From assembly GCF_009665255.1 (NCBI RefSeq), contig NZ_CP035687.1:372001-436000 (forward strand): DNA of 64,000 nucleotides. The letters are read 5' to 3'. Shown piece after piece: positions 36,550-44,954 of this stretch. Positions within the stretch are counted from its first letter, which is position 1. Every line of letters starts with the position of its first letter. The notes beneath the pieces were generated by a model. It worked only from the letters and a program-made list of their open reading frames with translations, did not search any database and had not been told where the DNA came from. This stretch comes from Vibrio metoecus. GTDB taxonomy: Bacteria; Pseudomonadota; Gammaproteobacteria; Enterobacterales; Vibrionaceae. The position numbers and the translations under genes were made by a program.

Positions 36550-37917
36550 CTACTGGTTTTTTTCGACTGGCTCAGTGAAGCCAAGCAACATAGAGGCAAT
36601 AAAACCCACCACCCATGCCGCCAATACAGCAAACAAGAAAGAAGGAATTTGCCCTTCCCCCACGAGCGGGATCAATGACAAGCCAGCCGTACCAAATGGA
36701 ATGATGATGCCCACTTTAAAAGCCGCCATCATAGCGCCCCCTGCAAAACCGCCGATGCAACCTGCGATAAAGGTTTTTCCAAGCGGAAGCGAAACACCAA
36801 ACAGCAGCGGCTCGCCCACACCAAGAATCCCTACAGGTAAAGCGCCCGTAATGGTTTTCTTTAAACGCTCATTTTTGGTTTTCAAGAAAACATAAGCCGC
36901 CGCCCCCACTTGGCCCATGCCACCCATGGCCAAAATAGGGAACAGATAATTGAGGCCAAACGTTTCTAGAATTTGCGCATGGATTGGGATCAGCCCTTGG
37001 TGCAATCCGGTTAACAGTAGGAATAAGAAACCGCCACCTAGTACACCACCAACAGCAACAGAACCCGCGGAGTCATTAAGCAGTGCAACAGAAACCAGAT
37101 TGCCTAACCAAACATTGACGGCGTGCGCAATCGGCTGTAATACCAACAACGCAACCGCAGAGGAAACCAGAATTGTCAGGGTTGGCGTGAGAATCAGATC
37201 AAGGCTTTCCTTGCAGTGACTGCGAAACCACAGTTCGAATTTGGATGAAAACACACACACCAGCAATACGGCAAACATACCGCCACCGCCCGGCACTAAA
37301 GTATTTCCAAACAGTTGAATATTAGCCAACCCCGGAGCCGCTAAAATGGCCGCCATCACTGCGCCAATGGCGGGTGAAGCGTGCAGTTCTTTCGCAGTGT
37401 TCATCCCGATCATCACAGATAACACGGCGAATACCGCTTTACCCACCACAGTGAACAGGTCAAAAATTTCTGGGTAAGCGGCCACGAATTCAGGCGATAC
37501 CAGTTTAAAAATGTTAACGATACCTAAGACCAAACCACAGCCGATCAACGCAGGAATGGTTGGGACAAAAATCGCGGCTAAAGTGTTCAGCGCACGACGA
37601 ACCGAAAAAGGCTGAGCGGCTGATGGAGCACTGGTTTGAGTTCCCGCACCACTGCCTGAGATTCTCTTTTGCAGCACACCCGTTACCTTCGCTGCTGTAC
37701 CCATCCCCACAATGATTTGATACTGCTCGCCAGCATCTACCACGCCTTTAATGCCGTCGACTTCACGCAGCGCTTCCATATGGAACTGGCTGCGATCTTT
37801 GAGCACAAGGCGAACCCGTGTCATGCAGTTGGTTAAGGTCGCGACATTCTCAAAGCCACCAATATGGCGTTCAATCTCGTCGGCAATGATTTCCAAATGT
37901 TCTATCTTGTTAGCCAT
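36550..37917 (-). CDS. murP: N-acetylmuramic acid PTS permease EIIBC, MurP
   Basis: A 455-residue permease. The N-terminal EIIB domain (about 1-90) has the phospho-cysteine in VATLTNCMTRVRLVLKD, and the EIIC domain follows with about ten membrane helices (e.g. LAAIFVPTIPALIGCGLVLGIVNI). It lacks an EIIA domain, as in E. coli MurP, which uses EIIA-Glc. It imports MurNAc and delivers MurNAc-6-phosphate to MurQ. The start at 37917 overlaps the end of murQ, with an AAGGAA Shine-Dalgarno. Confidence 0.93.
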   Translation of the reverse strand: MANKIEHLEIIADEIERHIGGFENVATLTNCMTRVRLVLKDRSQFHMEALREVDGIKGVVDAGEQYQIIVGMGTAAKVTGVLQKRISGSGAGTQTSAPSAAQPFSVRRALNTLAAIFVPTIPALIGCGLVLGIVNIFKLVSPEFVAAYPEIFDLFTVVGKAVFAVLSVMIGMNTAKELHASPAIGAVMAAILAAPGLANIQLFGNTLVPGGGGMFAVLLVCVFSSKFELWFRSHCKESLDLILTPTLTILVSSAVALLVLQPIAHAVNVWLGNLVSVALLNDSAGSVAVGGVLGGGFLFLLLTGLHQGLIPIHAQILETFGLNYLFPILAMGGMGQVGAAAYVFLKTKNERLKKTITGALPVGILGVGEPLLFGVSLPLGKTFIAGCIGGFAGGAMMAAFKVGIIIPFGTAGLSLIPLVGEGQIPSFLFAVLAAWVVGFIASMLLGFTEPVEKNQ

Positions 37918-37918
37918 A

Positions 37919-38821
37919 TCAGATTCCTTGCAATAGCTGCTGTTTGAGGGATTGGAAAGGTTTAGAGGCGATAAGAAGAGCTTGAGATGGCTCAATATCC
38001 AACCAATGCAGCAGCACCGCAGCGCGCACATTGTAATTGACCTGATTGAGTAAGGCTTGCGCCTCATCCCTCTTCACATCACAGATTTCACTGACAATGC
38101 GCTGAGCTCGCACACGTAATTTCTCGTTGCTGGCTTTGACATCAATCATTAAATTGCCATGCACTTTACCTAGCTGAATCATCACCGCCGTGCTAATCAT
38201 GCCAAGCAACATCTTTTGCGCGGAACCACTCTTCATTCGCGTAGAGCCTGACAGCACTTCTGCACCAACATCGGGCGCAATCACGACATCCGCCAGTTCG
38301 GAGATCAAGCCCCATCCGCGAGTACTCAATGCAATGGTTTTAGCACCTACTTGTCTTGCGTATTCGAGCCCGGATAGCACAAAGGGTGTGCGTCCACTTG
38401 CTGCAATGCCCAGCACCACATCCTGCGCATTGAGCTGTCGAGATCTTAACTCAGCAGGTGCAGACTCTCGACAATCTTCGATATTTTCTACTGCGCTTAG
38501 CATCGCCGCATGACCACCCGCAATAATCGCCTGAACCAATTCTGGTTCGGTGCCAAAAGTCGGAGGGCACTCCGCAGAATCCAGCACACCAAGACGTCCA
38601 CTGGTCCCCGCCCCGACATAGAACAAACGGCCACCTTGGCGCATTTGCTCAGCAATCACGCGGACTGCTTCCTCGACTTGCGGTAATACGCGGCGAACCG
38701 AAAGTGCCACGCTGGCATCATGTTCATTCAGTAATTCAAGAATTTTGAGCACTGGCAGATCCGACAAATTCAGGGTCGCAGGGTTTAACTCTTGGCTGAC
38801 AGTGGATAACAACTCACTCAT
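37919..38821 (-). CDS. murQ: N-acetylmuramic acid 6-phosphate etherase MurQ
   Basis: A 300-residue SIS-domain etherase that cleaves the lactyl ether of MurNAc-6-phosphate, giving GlcNAc-6-phosphate and D-lactate in cell-wall recycling. The N-terminal region has GRLFYVGAGTSGRLGVLDSAECPPTFG, and the family signature is GSTRMKSGSAQKMLLGMISTAVMIQLG. The ATG at 38821 has a GGAGAG element. It is the first gene of murQPR, with a palindromic operator candidate about 45 bp upstream. Confidence 0.95.
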   Translation of the reverse strand: MSELLSTVSQELNPATLNLSDLPVLKILELLNEHDASVALSVRRVLPQVEEAVRVIAEQMRQGGRLFYVGAGTSGRLGVLDSAECPPTFGTEPELVQAIIAGGHAAMLSAVENIEDCRESAPAELRSRQLNAQDVVLGIAASGRTPFVLSGLEYARQVGAKTIALSTRGWGLISELADVVIAPDVGAEVLSGSTRMKSGSAQKMLLGMISTAVMIQLGKVHGNLMIDVKASNEKLRVRAQRIVSEICDVKRDEAQALLNQVNYNVRAAVLLHWLDIEPSQALLIASKPFQSLKQQLLQGI

Positions 38822-38836
38822 AATTCTCTCCGTTGA

Positions 38837-38877
38837 TTTTCGACATTGAAATGATAACCAAATGTCGAAATTCGACA
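38837..38877 (-). promoter_or_regulatory. Candidate MurR operator upstream of murQ
   Basis: A perfect 7-1-7 palindrome TGTCGAAATTCGACA (38863-38877) lies 42 bp before the murQ start. A further half-site, TTTCGACAT, is at about 38838-38846. Regular TCGACA spacing directly upstream of the operon encoding its own RpiR-type regulator suggests an autoregulatory operator. Confidence 0.6.
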
Positions 38878-38983
38878 AATGACTTCGCAATAGAAGTCGA
38901 GATGCGTCACAAGGAATTTAATTAACGATGCGAGTTGGTGTCGGTAATCCACCTGTATTGGCAATAAATTTGCCCTAGAATGA

Positions 38984-39020
38984 TTAGTAAAAAGCGAGCC
39001 AATGGCTCGCTTTTTACTAA
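38984..39020. terminator. Bidirectional terminator-like hairpin (copy 1 of the ackA-type terminator)
   Basis: A 17-bp perfect stem TTAGTAAAAAGCGAGCC / GGCTCGCTTTTTACTAA with an AAT loop. Its core AAAAGCGAGC...GCTCGCTTTT also occurs in the hairpin at 43066-43093. It lies next to the ackA 3'-end relic. Confidence 0.8.
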
Positions 39021-39036
39021 TCTATCGTTGTACCAA

Positions 39037-39084
39037 CTACAGCCATTCAACCGACTGCTGAGCACTTATAGATTCTTCGTTGAC
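39037..39084 (-). pseudogene. Relic of an ackA 3' end (last ~15 codons plus stop)
   Basis: On the minus strand this reads VNEESISAQQSVEWL followed by a stop, against TNEEFVIAQQSVELL and stop at the end of the intact acetate kinase (43114). Both copies are followed by a similar GCGAGC/GCTCGC hairpin at about the same distance. The rest of this ackA copy is absent. It marks the murQ-proximal edge of the accessory segment up to 43.07 kb. The remainder of 38822-39246, apart from the murQ operator and the hairpin, shows nothing I can name. Confidence 0.7.
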
Positions 39085-39246
39085 TGAGTCTATTCGTATC
39101 TATTAACAGGGATATAGACACAAATGAGTGATACCCATTACTGATGCAGTGAGTGACGGGCTATTTCTGGTAAGGCAGCACAAAACATTTTACTTAGGAC
39201 ATCAAAAACCATTTTTATGCTATCTGACTATCTTGATGTAACAACG

Positions 39247-39864
39247 TCACTCCAATTTATCAAAGTGGTTTAGCATTTCCTCAATTGAAATCTGATTTCC
39301 CATGCGTCCACGATCCACATATTGATGTTTAAAGCTAACCGCACCTTTGGAACGAACTAATGATTCAAAGTCTTTGATGAAACTTTCTTCAAACTTACTG
39401 TTAAAGGTATTGAATAGGACAACATCTTTACCTGTGAAGTCGCTATTTTTAGCAAACTGCCATATTGGTGGTGCCGGACTGTATAACCAGATAGGCGAGC
39501 CTAAATAAACCGTTTCATAAGTTGATAGGTCAATAGTTTCAGGACTGATATCAGCAATATTGCTGCGAGCATCCTTCAGCGCACTTATCCACCCCGGAAT
39601 GCCAAGATCATAGTCTTTTGCGGTAATCTCGTAGAGGCGTCCATTCTTTTTCTCTGCGATATGTTTTGCTAACACACCAGTACTTCCAGAGCGAGAAAAC
39701 ACAATGACGGCAACGTTTGATTCAGTCGTAACGGAAAGAGGGCCGAATTGCCTTAATTGCTTATTCTTTGAAGACTGAGAGTTTTCTACTCGCGTTACCA
39801 CAAAAGCAACAGTGAAGGCCGCCACAATAGCGAGTACTGCAATTATAATTATCCATCGTGTCAT
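39247..39864 (-). CDS. Membrane-anchored flavodoxin-like protein
   Basis: A 205-residue protein. An N-terminal membrane anchor (about 3-24, WIIIIAVLAIVAAFTVAFVV) is followed by a flavodoxin_4-type domain with an FMN-phosphate loop VFSRSGSTGVLAKHIA and YLGSPIWLYSPAPPIWQF. It is probably an FMN-dependent electron carrier or quinone/flavin reductase tethered to the membrane. It is AT-richer than the flanking operons. It lies in the accessory segment, and its gene is read in the same direction as the hydrolase genes but after their terminator. Confidence 0.8.
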   Translation of the reverse strand: MTRWIIIIAVLAIVAAFTVAFVVTRVENSQSSKNKQLRQFGPLSVTTESNVAVIVFSRSGSTGVLAKHIAEKKNGRLYEITAKDYDLGIPGWISALKDARSNIADISPETIDLSTYETVYLGSPIWLYSPAPPIWQFAKNSDFTGKDVVLFNTFNSKFEESFIKDFESLVRSKGAVSFKHQYVDRGRMGNQISIEEMLNHFDKLE

Positions 39865-39904
39865 ATTACTGACCTACCCACTTCAAACTAAATCTTACAG
39901 AGTT

Positions 39905-39940
39905 AAAAAAGAAGCGCTTTGTAACCATACAAAACGCTTC
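39905..39940 (-). terminator. Terminator of the hydrolase gene pair
   Basis: On the minus strand, GAAGCG...CGCTTC forms a 13-bp stem with one mismatch and a short loop, followed by TTTTTT, just past the stop at 39953. Confidence 0.8.
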
Positions 39941-39952
39941 TAACTTATTGGA

Positions 39953-40891
39953 TCACTTTAGGTGTGTTTCAAGGAATGCAGAAACCTTGTCCATTGCCAT
40001 ATTTACCGCTTCAGGATGGTCATACAACTCATAGTGAGACCAGTTTTCCAAATTAACCAGTTGTCGATCTTTTGATTGAACAGATCGGCCATAAATTTCT
40101 TGTCCATCACGATAGGCACCAAATGCTCCTACTTTTTGGCCCACCACGGCCATAACAGGCTGAGTCAATAACGTTTCTGCGAATGCAAAAGCATCCCAGC
40201 TCAGTGTTTTCTGTGCATGTGAGAACAACATACGAGTTGCACCACCTTCGGTTTGTCCACGTGGCGTTTTATAGTATTCGGTCGCTTCGAACACATCTCG
40301 TTCTGTTAACCCATTTTCTTTTGCAAATTCAACACTTGGAGGAAGAAGATCATTGATTTGTAACTCTGAGCCACGAGCTTCGGCTGTTCGCTGTGCAGCC
40401 ATTGCTTCAAGATTGGCGATAGGGTCGTACATACTGAAGCCTTCACGGAACAAACGACCTACGTTGACTGGCGTGATACCTACTACAGCTTTCAAGCGCT
40501 TTTCGGTTAGGGCTGAATTGATGATGTAAGCACCACCGCCGCAGATACCGAGACCACCAATTCTATCCTCATCGACATAAGGTAAAGTTACTGCATAGTC
40601 GATAACGCGACTGATATCTTCAACACGTTGACTTGGGTCTTCTACGTAGCGAGGAAATCCTCCCGATTCTCCTTGGAAGCTTGCGTCAAATGCGATCACC
40701 ACGTAACCCAACTCAGCAAGCGCCTTACCATAGACAGCGCTGGATGTTTGTTCTTTACAGCTACCAAAAGGATGAACACTTATCATGGTTGGATAGCGTT
40801 TTGATTCCTTGAAGCCTTCTGGAAATAAAATTAATGCAGACATATCCCATGCCATATCCGCATTTCTGAAAGTAATTTTTTGCATGTTCAT
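39953..40891 (-). CDS. Alpha/beta hydrolase with Cys nucleophile (YcjY/dienelactone-hydrolase-like), copy B
   Basis: A 312-residue cytoplasmic alpha/beta hydrolase starting MNMQKITFRNADMAWDMSAL. The oxyanion/early strand is TMISVHPFGSCKEQTS. The nucleophile elbow is GLGICGGGAY, i.e. G-x-C-x-G with Cys where most esterases have Ser. The likely catalytic His is near the end (NWSHYELYDHPEAV). It is clearly paralogous to the neighbouring copy A throughout its length. The ATG at 40891 (or AUG two codons later) follows an AAGG element. The substrate is unknown. Confidence 0.83.
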   Translation of the reverse strand: MNMQKITFRNADMAWDMSALILFPEGFKESKRYPTMISVHPFGSCKEQTSSAVYGKALAELGYVVIAFDASFQGESGGFPRYVEDPSQRVEDISRVIDYAVTLPYVDEDRIGGLGICGGGAYIINSALTEKRLKAVVGITPVNVGRLFREGFSMYDPIANLEAMAAQRTAEARGSELQINDLLPPSVEFAKENGLTERDVFEATEYYKTPRGQTEGGATRMLFSHAQKTLSWDAFAFAETLLTQPVMAVVGQKVGAFGAYRDGQEIYGRSVQSKDRQLVNLENWSHYELYDHPEAVNMAMDKVSAFLETHLK

Positions 40892-40941
40892 AATCCATAC
40901 CTTGAGAGTAAAAAGCCTTGTGAGTAGAAAGCCATGAGAGC

Positions 40942-40968
40942 AGAAAGGCTCAAAGCAATCGAGCCTTT
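40942..40968 (-). other. Intercistronic hairpin between the two hydrolase genes
   Basis: Perfect 9-bp stem GAAAGGCTC / GAGCCTTTC, just past the stop of copy A. There is no clear T run, so partial termination or mRNA stabilisation is more likely than full termination. Confidence 0.5.
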
Positions 40969-40979
40969 CATGGGGAATA

Positions 40980-41894
40980 TTAAAGAGAGCGTTGGAAGAA
41001 AGATGAAAGTTGGGATACGGCGTCATCGACGTATTCGGCAACATCATAAAGCGACATATGGTTCGCACCATCAATGACATACAGGGTTTTATCTGTACTC
41101 GCCGCACGCTCAATCAAGTCTTCACTCATCCATTTACTGCCGGCAACGCTGCCTGCAATCGCGAGAATTGGTTGAGTCAAAAATGCTTCTGCTTTGTGGT
41201 ATGCATCGTAAGTGATGATCTGGTTTAAGTTACGGGTTAGAGCAAAACCCGGAGCATTAGGATGTTCACAACGCGGAGTGTGGTAATACTCCCATGCCTC
41301 TCGCAGCTCTGCGTTTGGCGCATCTTCTTCACGCATCGGAGCTAGAGGGATAATTGCGTATTCAGAACCAATAGCATCAGTGGTGCGCGCATTCGAACCA
41401 AAATCTAAGTAACCAACGGCGTCAGCATCCTTCACTGAATTATCCCAACCATTACGGAACATTTGGCCGATATTTACCGCGCTCACCATACCCAGAGCTT
41501 TGATTCGGCGATCATTAATTGCTGCATTTGCGCTATAGCCAGCACCAGCACAAATACCCATTGCACCAATTTTATCGTTATCGACATATTCTAATGTCGT
41601 TAGATAGTCGACGACTGCACTCACGTCTTCCGAACTAATGTATGGGTTTTCCATTTGACGCGGTTGGCCAGTACTTTCACCTTGAAATGAGCGGTCAAAA
41701 GCAATAGCGATTAAACCATTTTGTGCAAGTTTGCTCGCGTATAGACCTGCGGTTTGCTCTTTTACCCCACCACCAGGATGCGAAACCACAACGGCTGCAT
41801 ATTGTTTACTTGCATCAAAATCTTTAGGGAAGTTGATAACCGCAGAAATCTCAATACCTTGACCATTTAGATTTTTGAAAGTGACTTTAGACAT
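40980..41894 (-). CDS. Alpha/beta hydrolase with Cys nucleophile, copy A
   Basis: A 304-residue paralogue of copy B. Early motif VVVSHPGGGVKEQTAGLYA, then FDRSFQGESTGQPRQMENP, nucleophile elbow AMGICAGAGYS (Cys) and terminal His in DGANHMSLYDV. The family includes YcjY-like hydrolases, and the Cys elbow recalls dienelactone hydrolase. It has a strong AGGAGA Shine-Dalgarno and is the first gene of the pair, divergent from a LysR regulator that probably controls it. Confidence 0.85.
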   Translation of the reverse strand: MSKVTFKNLNGQGIEISAVINFPKDFDASKQYAAVVVSHPGGGVKEQTAGLYASKLAQNGLIAIAFDRSFQGESTGQPRQMENPYISSEDVSAVVDYLTTLEYVDNDKIGAMGICAGAGYSANAAINDRRIKALGMVSAVNIGQMFRNGWDNSVKDADAVGYLDFGSNARTTDAIGSEYAIIPLAPMREEDAPNAELREAWEYYHTPRCEHPNAPGFALTRNLNQIITYDAYHKAEAFLTQPILAIAGSVAGSKWMSEDLIERAASTDKTLYVIDGANHMSLYDVAEYVDDAVSQLSSFFQRSL

Positions 41895-42046
41895 AACGGA
41901 ATTCTCCTGAGGGTGGTTAACTGTTCATCATGGGATGGCGTAAGCTTCGAAGTAATCTTAATGAAAGGACTGTGTCTGATAAATATCGTTTCACATACAT
42001 AACTGTTTAGATATACTTTACAAAAATTGCTTGGCTAACCCTTAAA

Positions 42047-42976
42047 ATGCCCATTGAACCTTCTCTTGTTGCTTCGTTGACTTGGTTTGCACATGTTGCT
42101 CGTCATCGCAGTTTTACCAAAGCCGCCTCTGAAATGGGGGTAACGCGTGCAGCCTTATCACAGCATCTGAAAGCGTTAGAACAACAGCTACAAGTCCGAT
42201 TAATCAATCGTACAACCAGACACATGTCGTTGACGGAAGAAGGCCAACGTCTGCTTGATATTTGGCAGCCTTCGTTGACGAGCATTGAGCAAGTCGTCAA
42301 TCAACTTAACGACTCCCATGTTGAACCTTCGGGATTAATTCGTATCAGCGTATCGAGAACCGCAGCTCGGCTGCTTATTGAGCCTCACCTCGGTGAATTT
42401 CTGTCTCTCTACCCCAAAATACGTTTAGAGTTAATTATGGATGATGGGTTTTCTAACATCGTTGCTGAAGGGGTTGATGCTGGCATTCGCTTAGGAATAA
42501 GTTTGGATGAACACATGGTTGCCGTTCCTATTACGCCACCTTTAACTACAGCAATCGTTGGCTCTCCTGAATACTTTAAGAGAAAAGGAGTGCCTCAAAC
42601 TCCTGAGGACTTAGATGTACACAATTGTCTTGCTTATCGCTTCACCTCTAGCGGAACCATCGATCATTGGTCACTAACCAGTTCTGATGCCGAAAGGCAC
42701 ACAGTGGTATTCGAGCCTAAAGGAAATGCCGTTTTCAACGACGACCACAGTATGTTACAGGCGGCAATACAGGGTGTGGGTTTAGTGAAGCATATTGATT
42801 TATGGGTAGAAAAATACATCGATGAAGGAAGATTAAGCCGTGTGCTTGCACCTTGGTGTAAATCGTTTCCGGGGTTTTACTTATATATCTCTTCGAGGGA
42901 ACATATGCCTAAAAAAATCCGCGTGTTGATGGATTTTTTAATCGAGAAACGTGAGCTTCTCAAACCGAAAGAGTAA
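42047..42976 (+). CDS. LysR-family transcriptional regulator
   Basis: A 309-residue regulator. The N-terminal LysR helix-turn-helix (about 5-65: SFTKAASEMGVTRAALSQHLKALEQQLQVRLINRTTRHMSLTEEG) is followed by a type 2 periplasmic-binding-like effector domain. It is divergent from the two hydrolase genes across 152 bp, the classic arrangement for a LysR activator and its targets. It is AT-rich like the rest of the accessory segment. Confidence 0.92.
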   Translation: MPIEPSLVASLTWFAHVARHRSFTKAASEMGVTRAALSQHLKALEQQLQVRLINRTTRHMSLTEEGQRLLDIWQPSLTSIEQVVNQLNDSHVEPSGLIRISVSRTAARLLIEPHLGEFLSLYPKIRLELIMDDGFSNIVAEGVDAGIRLGISLDEHMVAVPITPPLTTAIVGSPEYFKRKGVPQTPEDLDVHNCLAYRFTSSGTIDHWSLTSSDAERHTVVFEPKGNAVFNDDHSMLQAAIQGVGLVKHIDLWVEKYIDEGRLSRVLAPWCKSFPGFYLYISSREHMPKKIRVLMDFLIEKRELLKPKE

Positions 42977-43065
42977 TGATCAGATTACTTTAAATAGAGA
43001 CTCATGGAACAAGAGACCATTAACCAAGCTCGTAATGGGGCATAAACAAGCCAACATAAAGATCT

Positions 43066-43093
43066 AAAAAAGCGAGCACGAGGCTCGCTTTTA
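43066..43093. terminator. Bidirectional terminator between LysR gene and ackA
   Basis: Stem AAAAGCGAGC / GCTCGCTTTT with a 5-nt loop, 20 bp past the ackA stop. Similar to the hairpin at 38984-39020. Confidence 0.85.
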
Positions 43094-43113
43094 TCGATAT
43101 TTCGTCGTAATTA

Positions 43114-44307
43114 TTACAATAACTCAACCGACTGCTGGGCAATCACGAATTCCTCGTTGGTCGGGATCACCATGGCTACGGCGTTAAGCAGCTCAGATTT
43201 TGCGATAATGCCCGCTTTACCAAAACGCGCAGCTTCGTTGCCTTTTTCATCTTCAACGAAACCAAGCAGTTTTAGGTTGCCGAGAATTTCGCGGCGAATC
43301 GGCAGTGAGTTTTCACCAATACCACCGGTGAAGATGATCGCATCCAGATGATCTAACGGGATCAGGTAAGAGCCGATGTATTTGGCGACTCGGTAAGTAA
43401 ACACTTCAAACGCCAGTTTCGCCCCTTCGTGACCGTTTTCCATCGCTTCCAAAATACCACGAGCATCTGAAGTCAGGCCGGATACCCCCAAGAAACCGGA
43501 TTTCTTGTTCAGGGTTTCAAAGACTTTCTCTTGGCTCCAGCCTTTTTTCATCAAAAATTCGATGATGCCGGGATCTAAGTCGCCAGAACGTGTACCCATC
43601 ATTAGACCTGCCAATGGGGTGAAGCCCATGGAAGTATCGACCGATTGACCATTGCTGATCGCACAAACTGAAGCGCCGTTGCCCAAATGAACCGAGATGA
43701 AGCTCGCTTGTTCAATTGGCTTGTTCAGCATCTTGGCCGCTTCACGGCTTACATAATAGTGGCTAGTACCGTGGAAACCGTAGCGGCGGATACCGTATTG
43801 TTTGTACAGTTCATGAGAGATAGCACCAGTGAATGCCTTTTTCGGCATCGTCTGGTGGAAGGCGGTATCAAACACAGCAAACTGTGGCAAGCTTGGGAAA
43901 GCCGCCATCGCCGCTTGGATACCTTTCGCACCGGCTGGGTTGTGGAGCGGAGCAAGATCGGACAAGCTTTCGATTTCTGCCAGTACTTCTTCATCAATAC
44001 GAACGGTCGAGGTGAATTTCTCACCGCCGTGCACAATACGGTGTCCTACCGCTACTAAGTCTTGAGCGAAGCCCAAGCTTTCCATTAAGCCCACAATGCG
44101 GTTGATCGCATGTTGGTGATGATGATCGGCGGCGGTAATCGCCTCTTCCGTTTTTTCACCTTGGTATTTCCAACTGATCACGGCTTCAGGCATGCCGAAG
44201 CATTCGCCAAGGCCTGAGATCAGCGCTTCCCCCGTTTGGGAATCAATCACTGCAAATTTCAATGATGAGCTACCAGAGTTTATGACCAACACATACGAGT
44301 TCGACAT
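43114..44307 (-). CDS. ackA: Acetate kinase (chromosome 2 paralogue)
   Basis: A 397-residue acetate kinase interconverting acetyl phosphate + ADP and acetate + ATP. Family segments: VLVINSGSSSLKFAVID at the N-terminus, VGHRIVHGGEKF, FDTAFHQTMP, RYGFHGTSHYYV, HLGNGASVCAI, FTGGIGENS. No pta gene is adjacent, consistent with a second, stand-alone ackA as known on V. cholerae chromosome 2. Its last codons and terminator are duplicated at about 39.0 kb. Confidence 0.96.
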   Translation of the reverse strand: MSNSYVLVINSGSSSLKFAVIDSQTGEALISGLGECFGMPEAVISWKYQGEKTEEAITAADHHHQHAINRIVGLMESLGFAQDLVAVGHRIVHGGEKFTSTVRIDEEVLAEIESLSDLAPLHNPAGAKGIQAAMAAFPSLPQFAVFDTAFHQTMPKKAFTGAISHELYKQYGIRRYGFHGTSHYYVSREAAKMLNKPIEQASFISVHLGNGASVCAISNGQSVDTSMGFTPLAGLMMGTRSGDLDPGIIEFLMKKGWSQEKVFETLNKKSGFLGVSGLTSDARGILEAMENGHEGAKLAFEVFTYRVAKYIGSYLIPLDHLDAIIFTGGIGENSLPIRREILGNLKLLGFVEDEKGNEAARFGKAGIIAKSELLNAVAMVIPTNEEFVIAQQSVELL

Positions 44308-44503
44308 GGGGGCTGTATCCTGTTTCAGACGTTAAGGGGAAGCGTTTTCGCTTCGTCATTATAGAGATAGCATTATTCAATAATTTTTGAATCTTTCAAC
44401 TTTGTTTTAGTTTTTTGTGCGATAGAAACGTTTTTTTGTTGATCTTAAGCAAGAAGAGATTTCTTTTTAGCCGAGAAATATTTCAATTTTTCATCAAAGA
44501 AAA

Positions 44504-44531
44504 CAGCGTTCGCCGAAGATGACGAACGCTG
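44504..44531 (-). terminator. Terminator of the DUF2218 gene
   Basis: Perfect 9-bp stem CAGCGTTCG / CGAACGCTG; on the minus strand it is followed by TTTTCTTTG. It lies 45 bp past the DUF2218 stop. Confidence 0.75.
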
Positions 44532-44576
44532 ATGCAGTATAGGATGAATGCCGAGAGGCAAGATGATGCAGAGCCA

Positions 44577-44897
44577 CTATGCAAGCGGTGTCGTTTGCCA
44601 TTCCAGTTCAATGGATTCTCGGCGTGAAAACATATCGATATGCGAATCGATCACCGCGCGTTGTGCGGCCACATTTTTCTCGCTGTCCCCCTGACAAACA
44701 AACGTCAGCGTTTGGTTTTTCTCGCACACGGTTAAGGTGGTCACTCCCACAGGAAACTCGATTTGCCCTTGTGTTTCATCCCAAGTCGCAGGGACTTTGC
44801 GGGCAAAATGGCGACATAAGGTGACTAAATATTTGACCACATGCTCAGAGTGCAACGTGGCTTGGGATTGGTACAACGCTTGAAATTGAGACGACAT
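44577..44897 (-). CDS. DUF2218 protein downstream of vctA
   Basis: A 106-residue soluble protein with the DUF2218 pattern: HSEHVVKYLVTLCRHFARKVPATWDETQGQIEFPVG and DSHIDMFSRRESIELEW. DUF2218 genes often accompany siderophore or iron transport genes; the biochemical role is unknown. It lies 57 bp downstream of vctA on the same strand with a terminator hairpin between them, so read-through from the Fur-controlled promoter is possible but reduced. Confidence 0.82.
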   Translation of the reverse strand: MSSQFQALYQSQATLHSEHVVKYLVTLCRHFARKVPATWDETQGQIEFPVGVTTLTVCEKNQTLTFVCQGDSEKNVAAQRAVIDSHIDMFSRRESIELEWQTTPLA

Positions 44898-44916
44898 AAC
44901 AAAATCTCCAGTGCAA

Positions 44917-44937
44917 AAGCCCGCACAAAGCGGGCTT
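44917..44937 (-). terminator. Terminator after vctA
   Basis: Perfect 8-bp stem AAGCCCGC / GCGGGCTT with an ACAAA loop; on the minus strand TTTT follows. Confidence 0.75.
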
Positions 44938-44954
44938 AAATAGAGTAAGAATGA

